A DNA stretch of 64,000 bases from Bradyrhizobium sp. B097. Lineage in GTDB: Bacteria > Pseudomonadota > Alphaproteobacteria > Rhizobiales > Xanthobacteraceae. The DNA is taken from contig NZ_CP152412.1 in the NCBI RefSeq assembly GCF_038957035.1, positions 3,158,501 to 3,222,500 of the forward strand. Reading direction: 5' to 3'. A program made the translations under genes and the position numbers. Positions 26,036 to 35,586 of the stretch are shown here, piece by piece. The first letter of the stretch is position 1. Each line of letters starts with the position of its first letter. The notes under the pieces are model-generated. The model did not search any database, was not told the DNA's origin, and worked only from the letters and a program-made list of their open reading frames with translations.

Positions 26036-26446
26036 GTGTTGAGCTTGGGTATGCTTCGCGGCGGCTGCCATTGCGGTGAGATCAGGTTCGAAATCCCCGA
26101 TCAGGCGGCTTTCAGTACCGTCTGCCATTGCCACGATTGTCGCAAGCAATCTGGCGCGCCGATGCTGGCATGGGCAATGGTCCCGCGGGCCGCGGTCTCG
26201 ATCCAGGGGAAGCCGAAGCTTTATTCGTCTTCAGAGAGCGGCCAGCGCTCGTTCTGCCCGGCATGCGGCGCGGGGCTGTTCTTCAGCAACGGAATTCTCG
26301 ACCAGATGGGCATGATGCAGGTCAGGATCGCCGCGCTCGACGATCCGAATGCGATCGCGCCCAAGGTTCAGGTGCAGACGGCCGAGCGCGTTGGATGGGT
26401 GGGCTTGCTTCACGATCTTCCGGCCTTCGAGCGCTTCCCGGGCTGA
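26036..26446 (+). CDS. GFA-family (glutathione-dependent formaldehyde-activating enzyme-like) protein
   Basis: A 136-residue zinc-binding protein with the CENP-V/GFA fold. GGCHCGEIRFEI and CHCHDCRKQSGAPM provide one cysteine set, and FCPACGAGLFF another. The GTG at 26036 has AGAGGT upstream; an internal ATG at 26051 could also be the start, giving 131 residues. Despite the family name, many members have no shown formaldehyde activity, so function is left open. It stands alone between the MFS gene and the second aminotransferase. Confidence 0.8.
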   Translation: MLSLGMLRGGCHCGEIRFEIPDQAAFSTVCHCHDCRKQSGAPMLAWAMVPRAAVSIQGKPKLYSSSESGQRSFCPACGAGLFFSNGILDQMGMMQVRIAALDDPNAIAPKVQVQTAERVGWVGLLHDLPAFERFPG

Positions 26447-26619
26447 GCGCGCGTAATCGCTGGCGGGGCATGGCAACGGATGCCAGGTCAACTCACTGAG
26501 CTGTCTGAAGAAAAGTTAAGCCATGTGGCCCGTTACGGGCTGATATGGTTGGCTTCAATTTCCGGATAGTGATATGCGAGCGGCTCACCACGACCAAGAC
26601 AAGACCGGGAAAGACGCTC

Positions 26620-27816
26620 ATGACCGTGCATACTGGAAGGCATTTTCTGCAGATTCCGGGACCGACCAACGTGCCGGACCGGGTGCTGCGGGCGATGGAC
26701 ATGCCGACCATGGACCATCGCGGTGCCGAATTCGCCGAGATCGGCTTTGCCGTGCTTTCTGCGATGCAGCGTGTGTTCCGCACCAAGCAGCCCGTGATCA
26801 TCTACCCCTCGTCGGGGACCGGCGCCTGGGAGGCCGCGATCGTCAACACGCTGCAGCCGGGCGACAAGGTCTTGATGTGCGAGACCGGCCAGTTCGCCGT
26901 GCTGTGGCACGGCATCGCCGACAAGTTCAAGCTCGACGTCGATTTCATTCCGGGCGACTGGCGCCATGGTGCCGACCTCGAGCAGATCGAGGCCAGGCTC
27001 GCCGCCGACAAGGCGCACAAGATCAAGGCCGTCTGCGTGGTCCATAACGAGACCTCGACCGCCTGCGTCACCTATCCGCGCGACGTCCGCAAGATCCTCG
27101 ACACCCTGAAGCATCCGGCGCTGTTGATGGTCGACACCATCTCCGGCCTCGGCTCGCTCGAATATGAGCATGATGCCTGGGGTATCGACGTCTCGATCGC
27201 CGGCTCCCAGAAGGGGCTGATGCTGCCGCCCGGCCTCGGCTTCAACGCCGTGTCGGAGAAGGCGCTGGCGGTGGCCAAGGCCAATCCGGGGATGCGTTCC
27301 TATTGGGACTGGCAGGAGGTCATCAACATCAACAAGGCCGGCACCTGGCCGTATACGCCTGCCACCAACCTGCTGTTCGGCTTGCGCGAGGCCGTGAAGA
27401 TGCTGGAGGAGGAGGGGCTGGACAACGTCTTCGCCCGCCACAAGCGCCACAGCGAAGCGACGCGTGCCGCCATCAAGGTCTGGGGTCTGGAGACTCAGTG
27501 CCAGGAGCAGGGCGCGCACTCGCCGGCGCTGACCGCGGTGCGCGTGCCTGACGGCCACGATGCCGACCACTTTCGCAAGGTCGTGCTGGAGAATTTCGAC
27601 ATGTCGCTCGGCACCGGCCTCAACAAGGTCAAGGGCAAGGTGTTCCGGATCGGGCATATCGGCCACTTCAACGACCTGATGCTGATGGGCACGCTGTCCG
27701 GTGTCGAGATGGGTCTTGATCTCGCCAAGGTGCCGCATCGCAGTGGCGGTGTGCTGGCGGCGATGGAGGTCCTCAAGGGACGCGACCCATCGCAGGCGTC
27801 GAAAGCGGTTGCTTGA
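26620..27816 (+). CDS. serine-glyoxylate aminotransferase, second copy
   Basis: A 398-residue paralog of the protein at 23372, with the same motifs (GRHFLQIPGPTNVPDRVL, YPSSGTGAWEAA, K198 in SQKGLMLPPGLGFN). The start at 26620 aligns with its paralog and has GGGAAAG upstream; an earlier in-frame ATG at 26545 would add 25 unrelated residues. It is followed 46 bases later by an enoyl-CoA hydratase. The two copies probably differ in regulation or amino-donor preference. This one has no operator like that at 23282. Confidence 0.9.
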   Translation: MTVHTGRHFLQIPGPTNVPDRVLRAMDMPTMDHRGAEFAEIGFAVLSAMQRVFRTKQPVIIYPSSGTGAWEAAIVNTLQPGDKVLMCETGQFAVLWHGIADKFKLDVDFIPGDWRHGADLEQIEARLAADKAHKIKAVCVVHNETSTACVTYPRDVRKILDTLKHPALLMVDTISGLGSLEYEHDAWGIDVSIAGSQKGLMLPPGLGFNAVSEKALAVAKANPGMRSYWDWQEVININKAGTWPYTPATNLLFGLREAVKMLEEEGLDNVFARHKRHSEATRAAIKVWGLETQCQEQGAHSPALTAVRVPDGHDADHFRKVVLENFDMSLGTGLNKVKGKVFRIGHIGHFNDLMLMGTLSGVEMGLDLAKVPHRSGGVLAAMEVLKGRDPSQASKAVA

Positions 27817-27862
27817 ACAGGCTGGCCTGAAACCTTATCGCAAAGAACAGAAAGAGCGAGAC

Positions 27863-28660
27863 ATGAACGCGCCCGTCGCACCGACCGAAGACCTGATCTA
27901 CTCCGTCGCGGACGGGATCGCGCGCATCACGTTCAATCGGCCGCAGGCCCGCAACGCGCTGACCTTTGCGATGTACGAGCAGATGGCCTCGATCTGCGAG
28001 AACATCAACCAGGATCACTCCATCAAGGCGCTGATCCTGACCGGCGCGGGCGACAAGGCGTTCGCCTCGGGCACCGACATCTCCCAGTTCCGGGCATTCA
28101 AGACCGCCCAGGATGCGCTGGACTATGAGGCGCGGATCGACCGCGTGCTGGGAACGCTGGAACAGTGCCGCGTGCCTGTGATCGCGGCGATCGCCGGCGC
28201 TTGCACCGGCGGCGGCGCCGGCATCGCTGCATGCTGCGATATCCGCATCGGCACCGAGGCGACGCGGATCGGCTTCCCGATCGCGCGCACGCTCGGCAAC
28301 TGCCTCTCGATGTCCAACATCTCGCGGCTGGTCTCGCTGATCGGTCCGGCGCGGACCAAGGATCTGATCTTCAAGGCGCGCCTGGTCGAGGCACCCGAAG
28401 CGCTGGCGCTCGGGCTGTTGAACGAAGTCGTCCCCGACGTGGAGACACTGCAGCGCCGTGCCACCGAGACCGCGCAGCTCGTCGCGAGCCATGCGCCGAT
28501 CACGCTCGAGGTGACCAAGGAAGCGGTGCGCCGCATCCGCCGCACGCTGTCGCGCGACGAAGGCGAAGACCTGATCCTGCGCGCCTATATGAGCGAGGAT
28601 TTCCGCGAGGGCATGGACGCTTTCCTCAACAAGCGCACGCCGAACTTCAAGGGCAAGTAA
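27863..28660 (+). CDS. enoyl-CoA hydratase/isomerase family protein
   Basis: A 265-residue crotonase-fold protein. RITFNRPQARNALTF starts the fold. KAFASGTDISQF and AGACTGGGAGIAACCD are the oxyanion-hole segments. The C-terminus ends DAFLNKRTPNFKGK, as is common in the family. The start ATG at 27863 has a GAGCGAG stretch upstream. It is likely an operon partner of the second serine-glyoxylate aminotransferase. Its acyl-CoA substrate is unknown. Confidence 0.85.
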   Translation: MNAPVAPTEDLIYSVADGIARITFNRPQARNALTFAMYEQMASICENINQDHSIKALILTGAGDKAFASGTDISQFRAFKTAQDALDYEARIDRVLGTLEQCRVPVIAAIAGACTGGGAGIAACCDIRIGTEATRIGFPIARTLGNCLSMSNISRLVSLIGPARTKDLIFKARLVEAPEALALGLLNEVVPDVETLQRRATETAQLVASHAPITLEVTKEAVRRIRRTLSRDEGEDLILRAYMSEDFREGMDAFLNKRTPNFKGK

Positions 28661-28751
28661 CGGCGGCGAGGCGCTTGCCCAAGTGGCTCTCGGGCAATTC
28701 GTGTCGCGAGACGGCACATGTGTGACTCGCAGATCGCTCCACAAATTCAGT

Positions 28752-28892
28752 GTCGTCCCTGCGAAAGCAGGGACCCATAACCACCGAAGTTCATTGTTGT
28801 GCGACGCTGGAACGACGAGTCCCATTCGCAACACCCGCCGCGGAGTATGGGTCCCTGCTCCCGTGCGCAATTGCGCACTAGGCAGGGACGAC
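28752..28892. repeat. palindromic intergenic repeat, family 2, with nested palindrome
   Basis: A second copy of the element at 11650-11773, bounded by GTCGTCCCTGC and GCAGGGACGAC. In its right terminal hairpin the normal four-base loop (TTTC) is replaced by a 23-base sequence containing the 16-bp perfect palindrome at 28863-28878. The left hairpin has its normal GAAA loop. No gene lies in 28661-29065. Confidence 0.85.
28863..28878. repeat. nested palindrome GTGCGCAATTGCGCAC
   Basis: Perfect 16-bp palindrome in the loop of a family-2 hairpin, identical to the core of the nested palindrome at 11502-11519 in a family-1 hairpin. In both cases the hairpin arms are intact. Confidence 0.8.
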
Positions 28893-29065
28893 AGTGAACA
28901 AGCGGCGCGCCTTCAGCGCCCTCGCAACGACACCCACCTCATTCCAAAGTCATAGGTCATGCGGCAGTTCGGCGGCTTGAACTCACCTGCATTCTCGGCA
29001 CAATGACACGTACCCGCCACCTCGACGGTTTTGCGAAGCCGAACAAATAGATAGGGAAGAAACAC

Positions 29066-30052
29066 GTGGGACAGATTGTGAAAACCACGGCGGCCATCGC
29101 GGCGCTGCTGCTGAGCACGCCGGCGTTCGCCGGCTGGGAGCCGAGCAAGCCGGTCGAGATCGTGGTTGCGGCGGGCGCCGGCGGTGCTTCCGACCAGATG
29201 GCGCGCATGATGCAGGCGGCAATCCAGAAGAACAATCTGATGAAGCAGCCGATGGTGGTCTCGCTGAAGGGCGGCGCGTCGGGTGCCGAGGCGCTGATGT
29301 ACATGAAGTCCAGCGAGGGCGATCCCAACAAGGTGCTGATCGCCTATTCGCTGATCTACATGCTGCCGCTGTCGGCCAAGATCCCGTTCAACTGGCGCGA
29401 CCTCACGCCGGTGTCGGTGATCGCGCTCGACCAGTTCGTGTTGTGGGACAATGCGTCGGGCCCCAAGACCGTCAAGGACTTCATCGCGGCCGCGAAGGCC
29501 GCGAGCGCGCCGTTCAAGATGGGCGGCACGGGCTCCAAGCGCGAGGATCATGTGCTGACCGTCTTCATGGAGCAGAAGACCGGCGCGAAATTCTCCTATC
29601 TGCCGTACAAGTCCGGCGGCGAGGCCGCGACCCAGCTGGTCGGCGGCCATACCGAATCCAACGTCAACAATCCGAGCGAAAACCTCGAGGTCTGGCGCGC
29701 CGGGCAGGTTCGCGCGCTCTGCGTGTTCGACAAGGAGCGCATCTCCTACAAGACCAAGGTCACCGACACGCAATCCTGGAACGATATCCCGACCTGCAAG
29801 GAGGAGGGGCTGGACGTGCAGTATCTGATGCTGCGCGCCATGTTCCTGCCGGGCAAGGTCACCCAGGAGCAGCAGGCATTCTATGCCGACCTGTTCCAGA
29901 AGGTGACGCAGACGGCGGAATACAAGGACTACATGGAGAAGCAGGCCTTGAAGCCGATCTTCCTCACCGGCAAGGACATGGTCGAGTTCCTCGAGGATGA
30001 CGACAAGCTCAATGCCTCGCTCATGAACGCGGCGGGCTTTGTCGCGAAGTAG
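29066..30052 (+). CDS. TTT-family solute-binding protein (TctC-like)
   Basis: A 328-residue periplasmic binding protein that starts with GTG at 29066 (GGGAAG upstream). A signal peptide ends near TPAFAG. The mature part begins WEPSKPVEIVVAAGAGGASDQMARMM, with LTPVSVIA and GGHTESNVNNPSE later, matching a divergent TctC branch. It is separated from tctB and tctA (32252 and 32818) by the mtnP-mtnA pair but lies on the same strand. It is the probable binding component of that transporter. The ligand may relate to the salvage genes between them; this is inference. Confidence 0.88.
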   Translation: MGQIVKTTAAIAALLLSTPAFAGWEPSKPVEIVVAAGAGGASDQMARMMQAAIQKNNLMKQPMVVSLKGGASGAEALMYMKSSEGDPNKVLIAYSLIYMLPLSAKIPFNWRDLTPVSVIALDQFVLWDNASGPKTVKDFIAAAKAASAPFKMGGTGSKREDHVLTVFMEQKTGAKFSYLPYKSGGEAATQLVGGHTESNVNNPSENLEVWRAGQVRALCVFDKERISYKTKVTDTQSWNDIPTCKEEGLDVQYLMLRAMFLPGKVTQEQQAFYADLFQKVTQTAEYKDYMEKQALKPIFLTGKDMVEFLEDDDKLNASLMNAAGFVAK

Positions 30053-30202
30053 CGGTCGCGGTTTGCTTACCTTCGGGTCCGAATTGGCTTGCAAGCGGCA
30101 GCGGCGCAGTGATTATTGCGCCGCAGTATGGCCGAACGTCCGGCGAGCCCGATCGGGCTGGGTCACCCCTCCGTCGCCGTTGCGGGACCGTGAGGAGCGA
30201 TC

Positions 30203-31078
30203 ATGACCAAAGCCGTTCTCGGCATCATCGGCGGATCCGGCATCTACGATCTGCCGGGCCTGGAAAACGTCCGCGAGGAAGCCATCGCGAGCCCGTGGGG
30301 CGAGCCATCCGCGCCGCTGCGTCGTGGCGAGATGGCGGGGTTGCCGATCGTGTTCCTGCCGCGGCACGGCCAGGGACACGCGCTGTCGCCGTCCGACATC
30401 AATTATCGCGCCAATATCGACGTGCTGAAGCGGGCAGGGGTCACCGACCTGGTCGCGCTGTCGGCGTGCGGTTCGTTCAAGGAGGAGCTGCCGCCGGGCA
30501 CTTTCGTATTGGTCGACCAGTTCGTCGATCGCACGCACAAGCGCGAGAGCTCGTTCTTCGGCAAGGGCTGCGTCGCGCATGTGTCGATGGCGCATCCGGT
30601 GTCGCCGTTGCTGGTCAAGCATCTCGCCGCCGCGGCCGAGGCCGAGCGAATCGCGTTCGCGCGCGGCGGCACCTATCTCTGCATGGAGGGGCCGCAATTC
30701 TCCTCGCTCGCCGAAAGCCTGACCTACAAGGCGCAGGGCTATTCGGTGATCGGCATGACCAACATGCCGGAAGCCAAGCTCGCCCGCGAGGCCGAGATCT
30801 GTTACGCCAGCGTGGCGATGGTCACCGATTTCGACTGCTGGCATCCGGCGCATGATGCCGTGACGGTGCAGGATATCATCCGCGTGCTGAATTCGAACGC
30901 TGAGAAGGCAAAGGCGCTCGTGGCGTGTCTGGCGCGGAATTTCCCGCGCGAGCATGAGCCGTGCCCGATCGGTTCGGATCGCGCGCTGGACACCGCGCTG
31001 ATCACGGCGCCCACGGCCCGCGATCCGCAGCTGCTTGCCAAACTCGATGCTGTTGCCGGACGGGTGCTACGCGCATGA
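30203..31078 (+). CDS. mtnP: S-methyl-5'-thioadenosine phosphorylase
   Basis: A 291-residue nucleoside phosphorylase of the MTAP family. [14 protein letters not shown] at the start binds phosphate. [10 protein letters not shown] and [21 protein letters not shown] frame the ligand site, and TDFDCWH carries the aspartates that recognise adenine. It cleaves methylthioadenosine to adenine and methylthioribose-1-phosphate, the first step of methionine salvage. GAGGAG precedes the ATG. Its stop overlaps the mtnA start (ATGA), so the two are coupled. Confidence 0.93.
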   Translation: MTKAVLGIIGGSGIYDLPGLENVREEAIASPWGEPSAPLRRGEMAGLPIVFLPRHGQGHALSPSDINYRANIDVLKRAGVTDLVALSACGSFKEELPPGTFVLVDQFVDRTHKRESSFFGKGCVAHVSMAHPVSPLLVKHLAAAAEAERIAFARGGTYLCMEGPQFSSLAESLTYKAQGYSVIGMTNMPEAKLAREAEICYASVAMVTDFDCWHPAHDAVTVQDIIRVLNSNAEKAKALVACLARNFPREHEPCPIGSDRALDTALITAPTARDPQLLAKLDAVAGRVLRA

Positions 31079-32175
31079 AAGTCGACGGACGACATTTTCG
31101 CAGCATCTGGCTCGAGCCCGACGGCTGGTCCGTCGGCGCGATCGATCAGCGACGATTGCCGCATGAATTCATCATTGCAAAAATCACGACGGCTGAGGAG
31201 GCCGGCGAGGCGATCAGCTCGATGCTGGTGCGCGGCGCGCCGCTGATCGGCGCCACCGCGGCCTATGGCATGGCGCTTGCGATGCGCGCCGATGCCTCCG
31301 ATGCGGCGCTCGAGCGCGCCGGCAAGATGCTGGCTGCGACCCGGCCGACCGCGATCAATCTGAAGTGGGCGATCGACGAGATGCAGCGCGCGCTCGCTCC
31401 GCTCGCTGCGTCTGCCCGGGCGGAAGCGGCCTATACCCGCGCTCGCGAGATCGCCGACGAGGATGTCGAGATCAACCGCGAGATCGGCCGCCACGGCCTC
31501 GGCCTGATCGAAAAAATCGCCGCGACCAAGAAGCCGGGCGAGCCGGTCAACGTGCTGACGCATTGCAATGCCGGCTGGCTTGCAACCGTCGATTGGGGAA
31601 CGGCGACGTCACCGATCTACCAGGCGCATGATCGCGGCATTGCGGTCCATGTCTGGGTCGACGAAACGCGCCCGCGCAATCAGGGCGCCTCGCTCACCGC
31701 CTGGGAACTCGGCCACCACGGCGTGCCGCATACCGTGATCCCCGACAACACTGGCGGCCACCTGATGCAGCATCGCATGGTTGACCTTGCGATCGTCGGG
31801 ACCGACCGCGTCGCCGCCAATGGCGACGTCTGCAACAAGATCGGGACCTATCTGAAGGCGCTCGCGGCGCACGACAACGATGTGCCGTTCTACGTTGCGC
31901 TGCCGTCGCCGACCATCGACTTTAGTATCGATGACGGCGTCAGGCAGATTCCGATCGAGCAGCGTGCGGCCGCCGAGGTGACGCACCTCACCGGGCGGAC
32001 GGCGGACGGACGGATCGAGACCGTGCGCGTGGTTCCGGACGGCTCTTCGGTGGCCAATTTCGGCTTCGACGTCACGCCGGCGCGGCTGGTGACGGGATTG
32101 ATCACCGAGCGCGGCGTGCTCGGCGCTGATCGTGCTGCGCTTGCGGGCGCATTTCCCGAACGTTCCGGGCGTTAG
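31075..32175 (+). CDS. mtnA: methylthioribose-1-phosphate isomerase
   Basis: A 366-residue isomerase of the eIF2B-like family. The ATG at 31075 overlaps the mtnP stop. Signature parts are [16 protein letters not shown], the catalytic cysteine in [36 protein letters not shown] and the catalytic aspartate in [17 protein letters not shown]. It converts methylthioribose-1-phosphate to methylthioribulose-1-phosphate. Downstream salvage genes (mtnB, mtnC, mtnD) are not in the window. Confidence 0.93.
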   Translation: MKVDGRHFRSIWLEPDGWSVGAIDQRRLPHEFIIAKITTAEEAGEAISSMLVRGAPLIGATAAYGMALAMRADASDAALERAGKMLAATRPTAINLKWAIDEMQRALAPLAASARAEAAYTRAREIADEDVEINREIGRHGLGLIEKIAATKKPGEPVNVLTHCNAGWLATVDWGTATSPIYQAHDRGIAVHVWVDETRPRNQGASLTAWELGHHGVPHTVIPDNTGGHLMQHRMVDLAIVGTDRVAANGDVCNKIGTYLKALAAHDNDVPFYVALPSPTIDFSIDDGVRQIPIEQRAAAEVTHLTGRTADGRIETVRVVPDGSSVANFGFDVTPARLVTGLITERGVLGADRAALAGAFPERSGR

Positions 32176-32251
32176 CTGAAGGCTGCATTGACGGTGATTG
32201 GTTCAGCACGCTATCCCAATCGTTGCCCTCGCAACCCAGACCGTCCAGTCC

Positions 32252-32794
32252 ATGTCCAATACCGAACTTGAGATCGTCGTCGACGATCCGACCGCGCCTG
32301 AAGAGAACTCGCCCGCCGTCGTCTCTACCGGCATCGTCGATGTCATCGTCTCGCTGCTGCTGCTCGCGCTCGCCTTGGTGCTCGGCTGGGACAATTGGCG
32401 CACCGGCGCATCGTGGGATTCGACCGGGCCGCAGCCGGGCTATTTTCCGTTCTATCTCTCGGTGATTCTCGGCGCCGCCAGCCTCTATGGTCTCGGCGCC
32501 GCCTTCGTCTCGCGCCGGGAAGCGGCCGAGACCTTTGTCACCCGCGCCCAGTTTCGCCGGGTGATGGCGGTATTCGTGCCGACATTCCTGTTCTGCCTCG
32601 CCACCCAATATCTCGGCCTCTATGTCGCGAGCTTTCTCCTGATCGCGGGCTTCATGCGCCTCGTCGGCAAGATCGCGCTGTGGAAGTCGCTCTTGACCGC
32701 CTTCATCTTCACCGCCGCGATGTTCGTGACCTTCGACATCGCATTCGACGTCATCATGCCGAAGGGGCCGCTCGAAGCGGCCTTCGGCTACTGA
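32252..32794 (+). CDS. tctB: TTT transporter small membrane subunit (TctB family)
   Basis: A 180-residue protein with four hydrophobic segments, typical of TctB. After a polar N-terminus comes VSLLLLALALVLGWDNWRTG, then PGYFPFYLSVILGAASLYG, the family's usual motif. The ATG at 32252 is chosen, with a weak binding site; the frame opens at 32198. It precedes tctA by 23 bases. Confidence 0.88.
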   Translation: MSNTELEIVVDDPTAPEENSPAVVSTGIVDVIVSLLLLALALVLGWDNWRTGASWDSTGPQPGYFPFYLSVILGAASLYGLGAAFVSRREAAETFVTRAQFRRVMAVFVPTFLFCLATQYLGLYVASFLLIAGFMRLVGKIALWKSLLTAFIFTAAMFVTFDIAFDVIMPKGPLEAAFGY

Positions 32795-32817
32795 GCTAAC
32801 CGACGGGATTTCGAGAC

Positions 32818-34329
32818 ATGGAAGCCTTCGGTCTTCTGCTACACGGCTTTGCCGTCCTTTTGACGTGGAAGACGCTGCTGTTGATGATGGTCGGCCTCGT
32901 GCTCGGCATCTTCGTCGGCGTGCTGCCCGGGCTTGGCGGCCCCAACGGCGTCGCGATCCTGCTGCCTTTGACCTTCACGATGGATCCGACATCCGCCATC
33001 GTGATGCTGTCGTGCATCTATTGGGGCGCGCTGTTCGGCGGCGCCATCACCTCGATCCTGTTCAACATCCCCGGCGAAGCCTGGTCGGTCGCGACCACGT
33101 TCGACGGCTATCCGATGGCGCAGCAGGGCAGGGCGGCCGAAGCGCTGACCGCGGCGTTCACCTCGTCCTTCATCGGCTCGCTGGTCGCGGTGCTCCTGAT
33201 CACCTTCCTGGCGCCGATGATCTCGTCGTTCGCGCTGAAGTTTGGCCCGCCGGAGTTCTTCGCCGTCTACCTGCTGACCTTCTGTTCCTTCGTCGGCCTC
33301 GGCCGCGAAGCCAAGCACAAGACCGTGATCTCGATGTCGCTCGGGCTGCTGCTCGCCGGCGTCGGCATGGATACGGTGTCCGGGCAGCTGCGCATGACGT
33401 TCGGCTCCGCCGAGCTGCTGCGCGGCATCAACTTCCTCGTCGCTGTGATCGGCCTGTTCGGCATCAGCGAGATCCTGCTCACGATGGAGGAGCGCCTGGC
33501 GCTGCGCGGGCACGCCGCCAGCATCAGCCTGCGCGTCGTGCTCTCGGTGTGGAAGGACCTGCCGAAATACTGGGTGACGCTGCTGCGTTCGTCCGTGATC
33601 GGCTGCTGGCTCGGGATCACGCCGGGCGGTGCGATCGCGGCCTCCTTCATGGGCTACAACCTTGCGAAGCGTTTCGCCAAGGATCAGGAAAGTTTTGGCA
33701 AGGGCCGCATCGAGGGCGTGTTCGCGCCGGAGACCGCCGCGCATGCATCAGGCACCGCGGCCTTGTTGCCGATGCTCGCGCTCGGCATTCCCGGTTCGGG
33801 CACTGCTGCGATCCTGCTTGGCGGCCTGATGGTGTGGGGCCTCAACCCCGGGCCGCTGCTGTTCGTCGAGCACAAGGATTTCGTCTGGGGCCTGATTGCC
33901 TCGATGTATCTCGGCAACGTTGTCGGCCTCGTGCTGGTGCTGACCACCGTGCCGATCTTCGCCTCGATCCTGCGGGTGCCGTTCGCGGCCGTGGCCCCGA
34001 TGATCGTGGTGTCCTGCGCGATCGGCGCCTATGCGATCCAGAATGCGATGTTCGATATCTGGCTGATGCTGGGCTTCGGCGTCGTCGGCTACGTCTTCAA
34101 GAAGATCGGCATCCCGCTTGCGCCGTTCACGCTCGCTTTGGTGCTCGGCAGCCGCGCCGAGGACGCGTTCCGGCTCTCGATGATCGGCTCCGGCGGCGAC
34201 ATGAAGGTGTTCTGGTCGAACGGCCTGGTCGGCACCATCACGACCCTGGCGATCGTGCTGCTGTTCTGGCCGGTGATCGATCGGGCCTTTGCCGGCGTCG
34301 CGCGCCTGGTGCGGCCGGCAAAGGCGTGA
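32818..34329 (+). CDS. tctA: TTT transporter large membrane subunit (TctA family)
   Basis: A 503-residue protein with about 12 helices. The TctA signature GVLPGLGGPNGVAILLPL is near residue 40, and a second related loop (GITPGGAIAASFMGYNLAKR) is near residue 270. The pair TctA/TctB moves a ligand brought by a TctC protein, most likely the one at 29066. A proline/glycine-rich segment, LALGIPGSGTAAILLGGLM, completes the internal duplication. Substrate unknown; citrate, other carboxylates and nucleoside-type compounds are possible. Confidence 0.93.
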   Translation: MEAFGLLLHGFAVLLTWKTLLLMMVGLVLGIFVGVLPGLGGPNGVAILLPLTFTMDPTSAIVMLSCIYWGALFGGAITSILFNIPGEAWSVATTFDGYPMAQQGRAAEALTAAFTSSFIGSLVAVLLITFLAPMISSFALKFGPPEFFAVYLLTFCSFVGLGREAKHKTVISMSLGLLLAGVGMDTVSGQLRMTFGSAELLRGINFLVAVIGLFGISEILLTMEERLALRGHAASISLRVVLSVWKDLPKYWVTLLRSSVIGCWLGITPGGAIAASFMGYNLAKRFAKDQESFGKGRIEGVFAPETAAHASGTAALLPMLALGIPGSGTAAILLGGLMVWGLNPGPLLFVEHKDFVWGLIASMYLGNVVGLVLVLTTVPIFASILRVPFAAVAPMIVVSCAIGAYAIQNAMFDIWLMLGFGVVGYVFKKIGIPLAPFTLALVLGSRAEDAFRLSMIGSGGDMKVFWSNGLVGTITTLAIVLLFWPVIDRAFAGVARLVRPAKA

Positions 34330-34335
34330 GGCCTT

Positions 34336-34396
34336 ATAGCGTCTTCGAGCGATACCGGTTCGCGTGAAGAAAAAGCGTCAAGACTGGAATCTCTAG
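34336..34396. repeat. copy of a short intergenic repeat
   Basis: The stretch TTCGAGCGATACCGGTTCGC, followed by GTGAAGAAAAAGCGTCAAGA, is related to 40398-40450. It fills the gap between the convergent tctA and CoA-transferase genes. This element type is frequent near gene ends in this genus and may serve as a terminator. Confidence 0.55.
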
Positions 34397-35586
34397 ACGA
34401 CCTTGCGCTGGCGCAGCTCGGCGATCTCGTCCTGGCCGAAGCCGAACTCGGCCAGCACTTCCTCGGTCTGCTCGCCGAATTCCGGCGGCCGCGCCGCCAT
34501 CTTGCTCGGCGTCCGCGACAGCGTCACGGGCTGGCTGACCAGCTGGATGTGCCGGTTCTCGTCATTCGGCACGTGCTGGGCCATGCCGAGATGCTTGACC
34601 TGGGCATCCTCGAACATCTGATCGATCGAATAGATCGGCCCGCACGGCACGCCGGCGGCGTTCAGCTCCTGCACCCAGGTCTCGGTGGATTTCTTTTCCG
34701 TCAGCGCGTTGATTCGTGCATTCAGCGCGTCGCGGTTCTTCGAGCGCGCCGGTGCGGTCGCATAATCGGGGTCGGTGACCAGGTCGGGCGCGCCGATCGC
34801 CTGTGCACAGCGCTCCCAGATCCGCCCGCCTGTCGTGGCGATGTTGATGTAGCCGTCGGTGGTCTTGAACACCCCGGTCGGGATCGAGGTCGGATGGTTG
34901 TTGCCGGCCTGCTTGGCGACTTCCTTTTCCATCAGCCAGCGCGCCGCCTGGAAATCCAGCATGAAGATCTGCGCCTGCAGCAGCGAGGTCTGCACCCATT
35001 GGCCTTCGCTGGAGACGTCGCGTTCCAGGAGCGCGGTGAGGATGCCGAGCGCGCAGAACAGCCCTGCGGTGAGGTCGGCCACGGGAATGCCGACCCGCAT
35101 CGGTCCCTCGCCGGGCGCGCCGGTCACCGACATCAGGCCGCCCATGCCCTGCGCGATCTGATCGAAGCCCGGGCGCTTGTGATAGGGGCCGTCCTGGCCG
35201 AAGCCGGAGATGCTGCCATAGACGATCCGCGGATTGATCTTGCGCACGCTCTCATAGTCGATGCCGAGCTTGGCCTTCACGTCCGGCCGAAAGTTCTCGA
35301 CGATGACGTCGGCCTGTTCGGCAAGGCGCTTGAATACCTCGAGCCCCTTGGGGTCTTTCAGGTTCAGCGTCATGGCGCGCTTGTTGCGATGCAGGTTCTG
35401 GAAGTCGGACCCGCCACGCGGGCCGCCCGGCTGCTCGCCACCGCCGTCCTCCAGCAGCGCATCGATCTTGATGACGTTGGCACCCCAGTCGGCGAGTTGG
35501 CGTACGCAGGTCGGGCCAGACCGGACCCGGGTCAAATCCAGCACGGTGAACCGGGACAGGGCTTGGGATGCGCGGGGAAAGGGCAT
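34393..35586 (-). CDS. CaiB/BaiF family CoA-transferase (family III)
   Basis: A 397-residue class III CoA-transferase. It begins LSRFTVLDLTRVRSGPTCVRQLADWGANVIKID, then KRAMTLNLKDPKG. The catalytic aspartate expected near residue 170 fits GIPVADLTAG. QTSLLQAQ and GVPCGPIYSIDQMFED are also family-typical. It moves CoA between an acyl-CoA and a free acid, for example formyl-CoA/oxalate. The start at 35586 has AAGAGGTG upstream. It points away from the polysaccharide locus and marks its left border. Confidence 0.9.
   Translation of the reverse strand: MPFPRASQALSRFTVLDLTRVRSGPTCVRQLADWGANVIKIDALLEDGGGEQPGGPRGGSDFQNLHRNKRAMTLNLKDPKGLEVFKRLAEQADVIVENFRPDVKAKLGIDYESVRKINPRIVYGSISGFGQDGPYHKRPGFDQIAQGMGGLMSVTGAPGEGPMRVGIPVADLTAGLFCALGILTALLERDVSSEGQWVQTSLLQAQIFMLDFQAARWLMEKEVAKQAGNNHPTSIPTGVFKTTDGYINIATTGGRIWERCAQAIGAPDLVTDPDYATAPARSKNRDALNARINALTEKKSTETWVQELNAAGVPCGPIYSIDQMFEDAQVKHLGMAQHVPNDENRHIQLVSQPVTLSRTPSKMAARPPEFGEQTEEVLAEFGFGQDEIAELRQRKVV

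Noticed and set aside
26533..27738. A 401-codon minus-strand frame opposite the second aminotransferase.
   Set aside because: Its sequence mirrors the antisense frame of the paralog and has no domain of its own; a codon-bias shadow.
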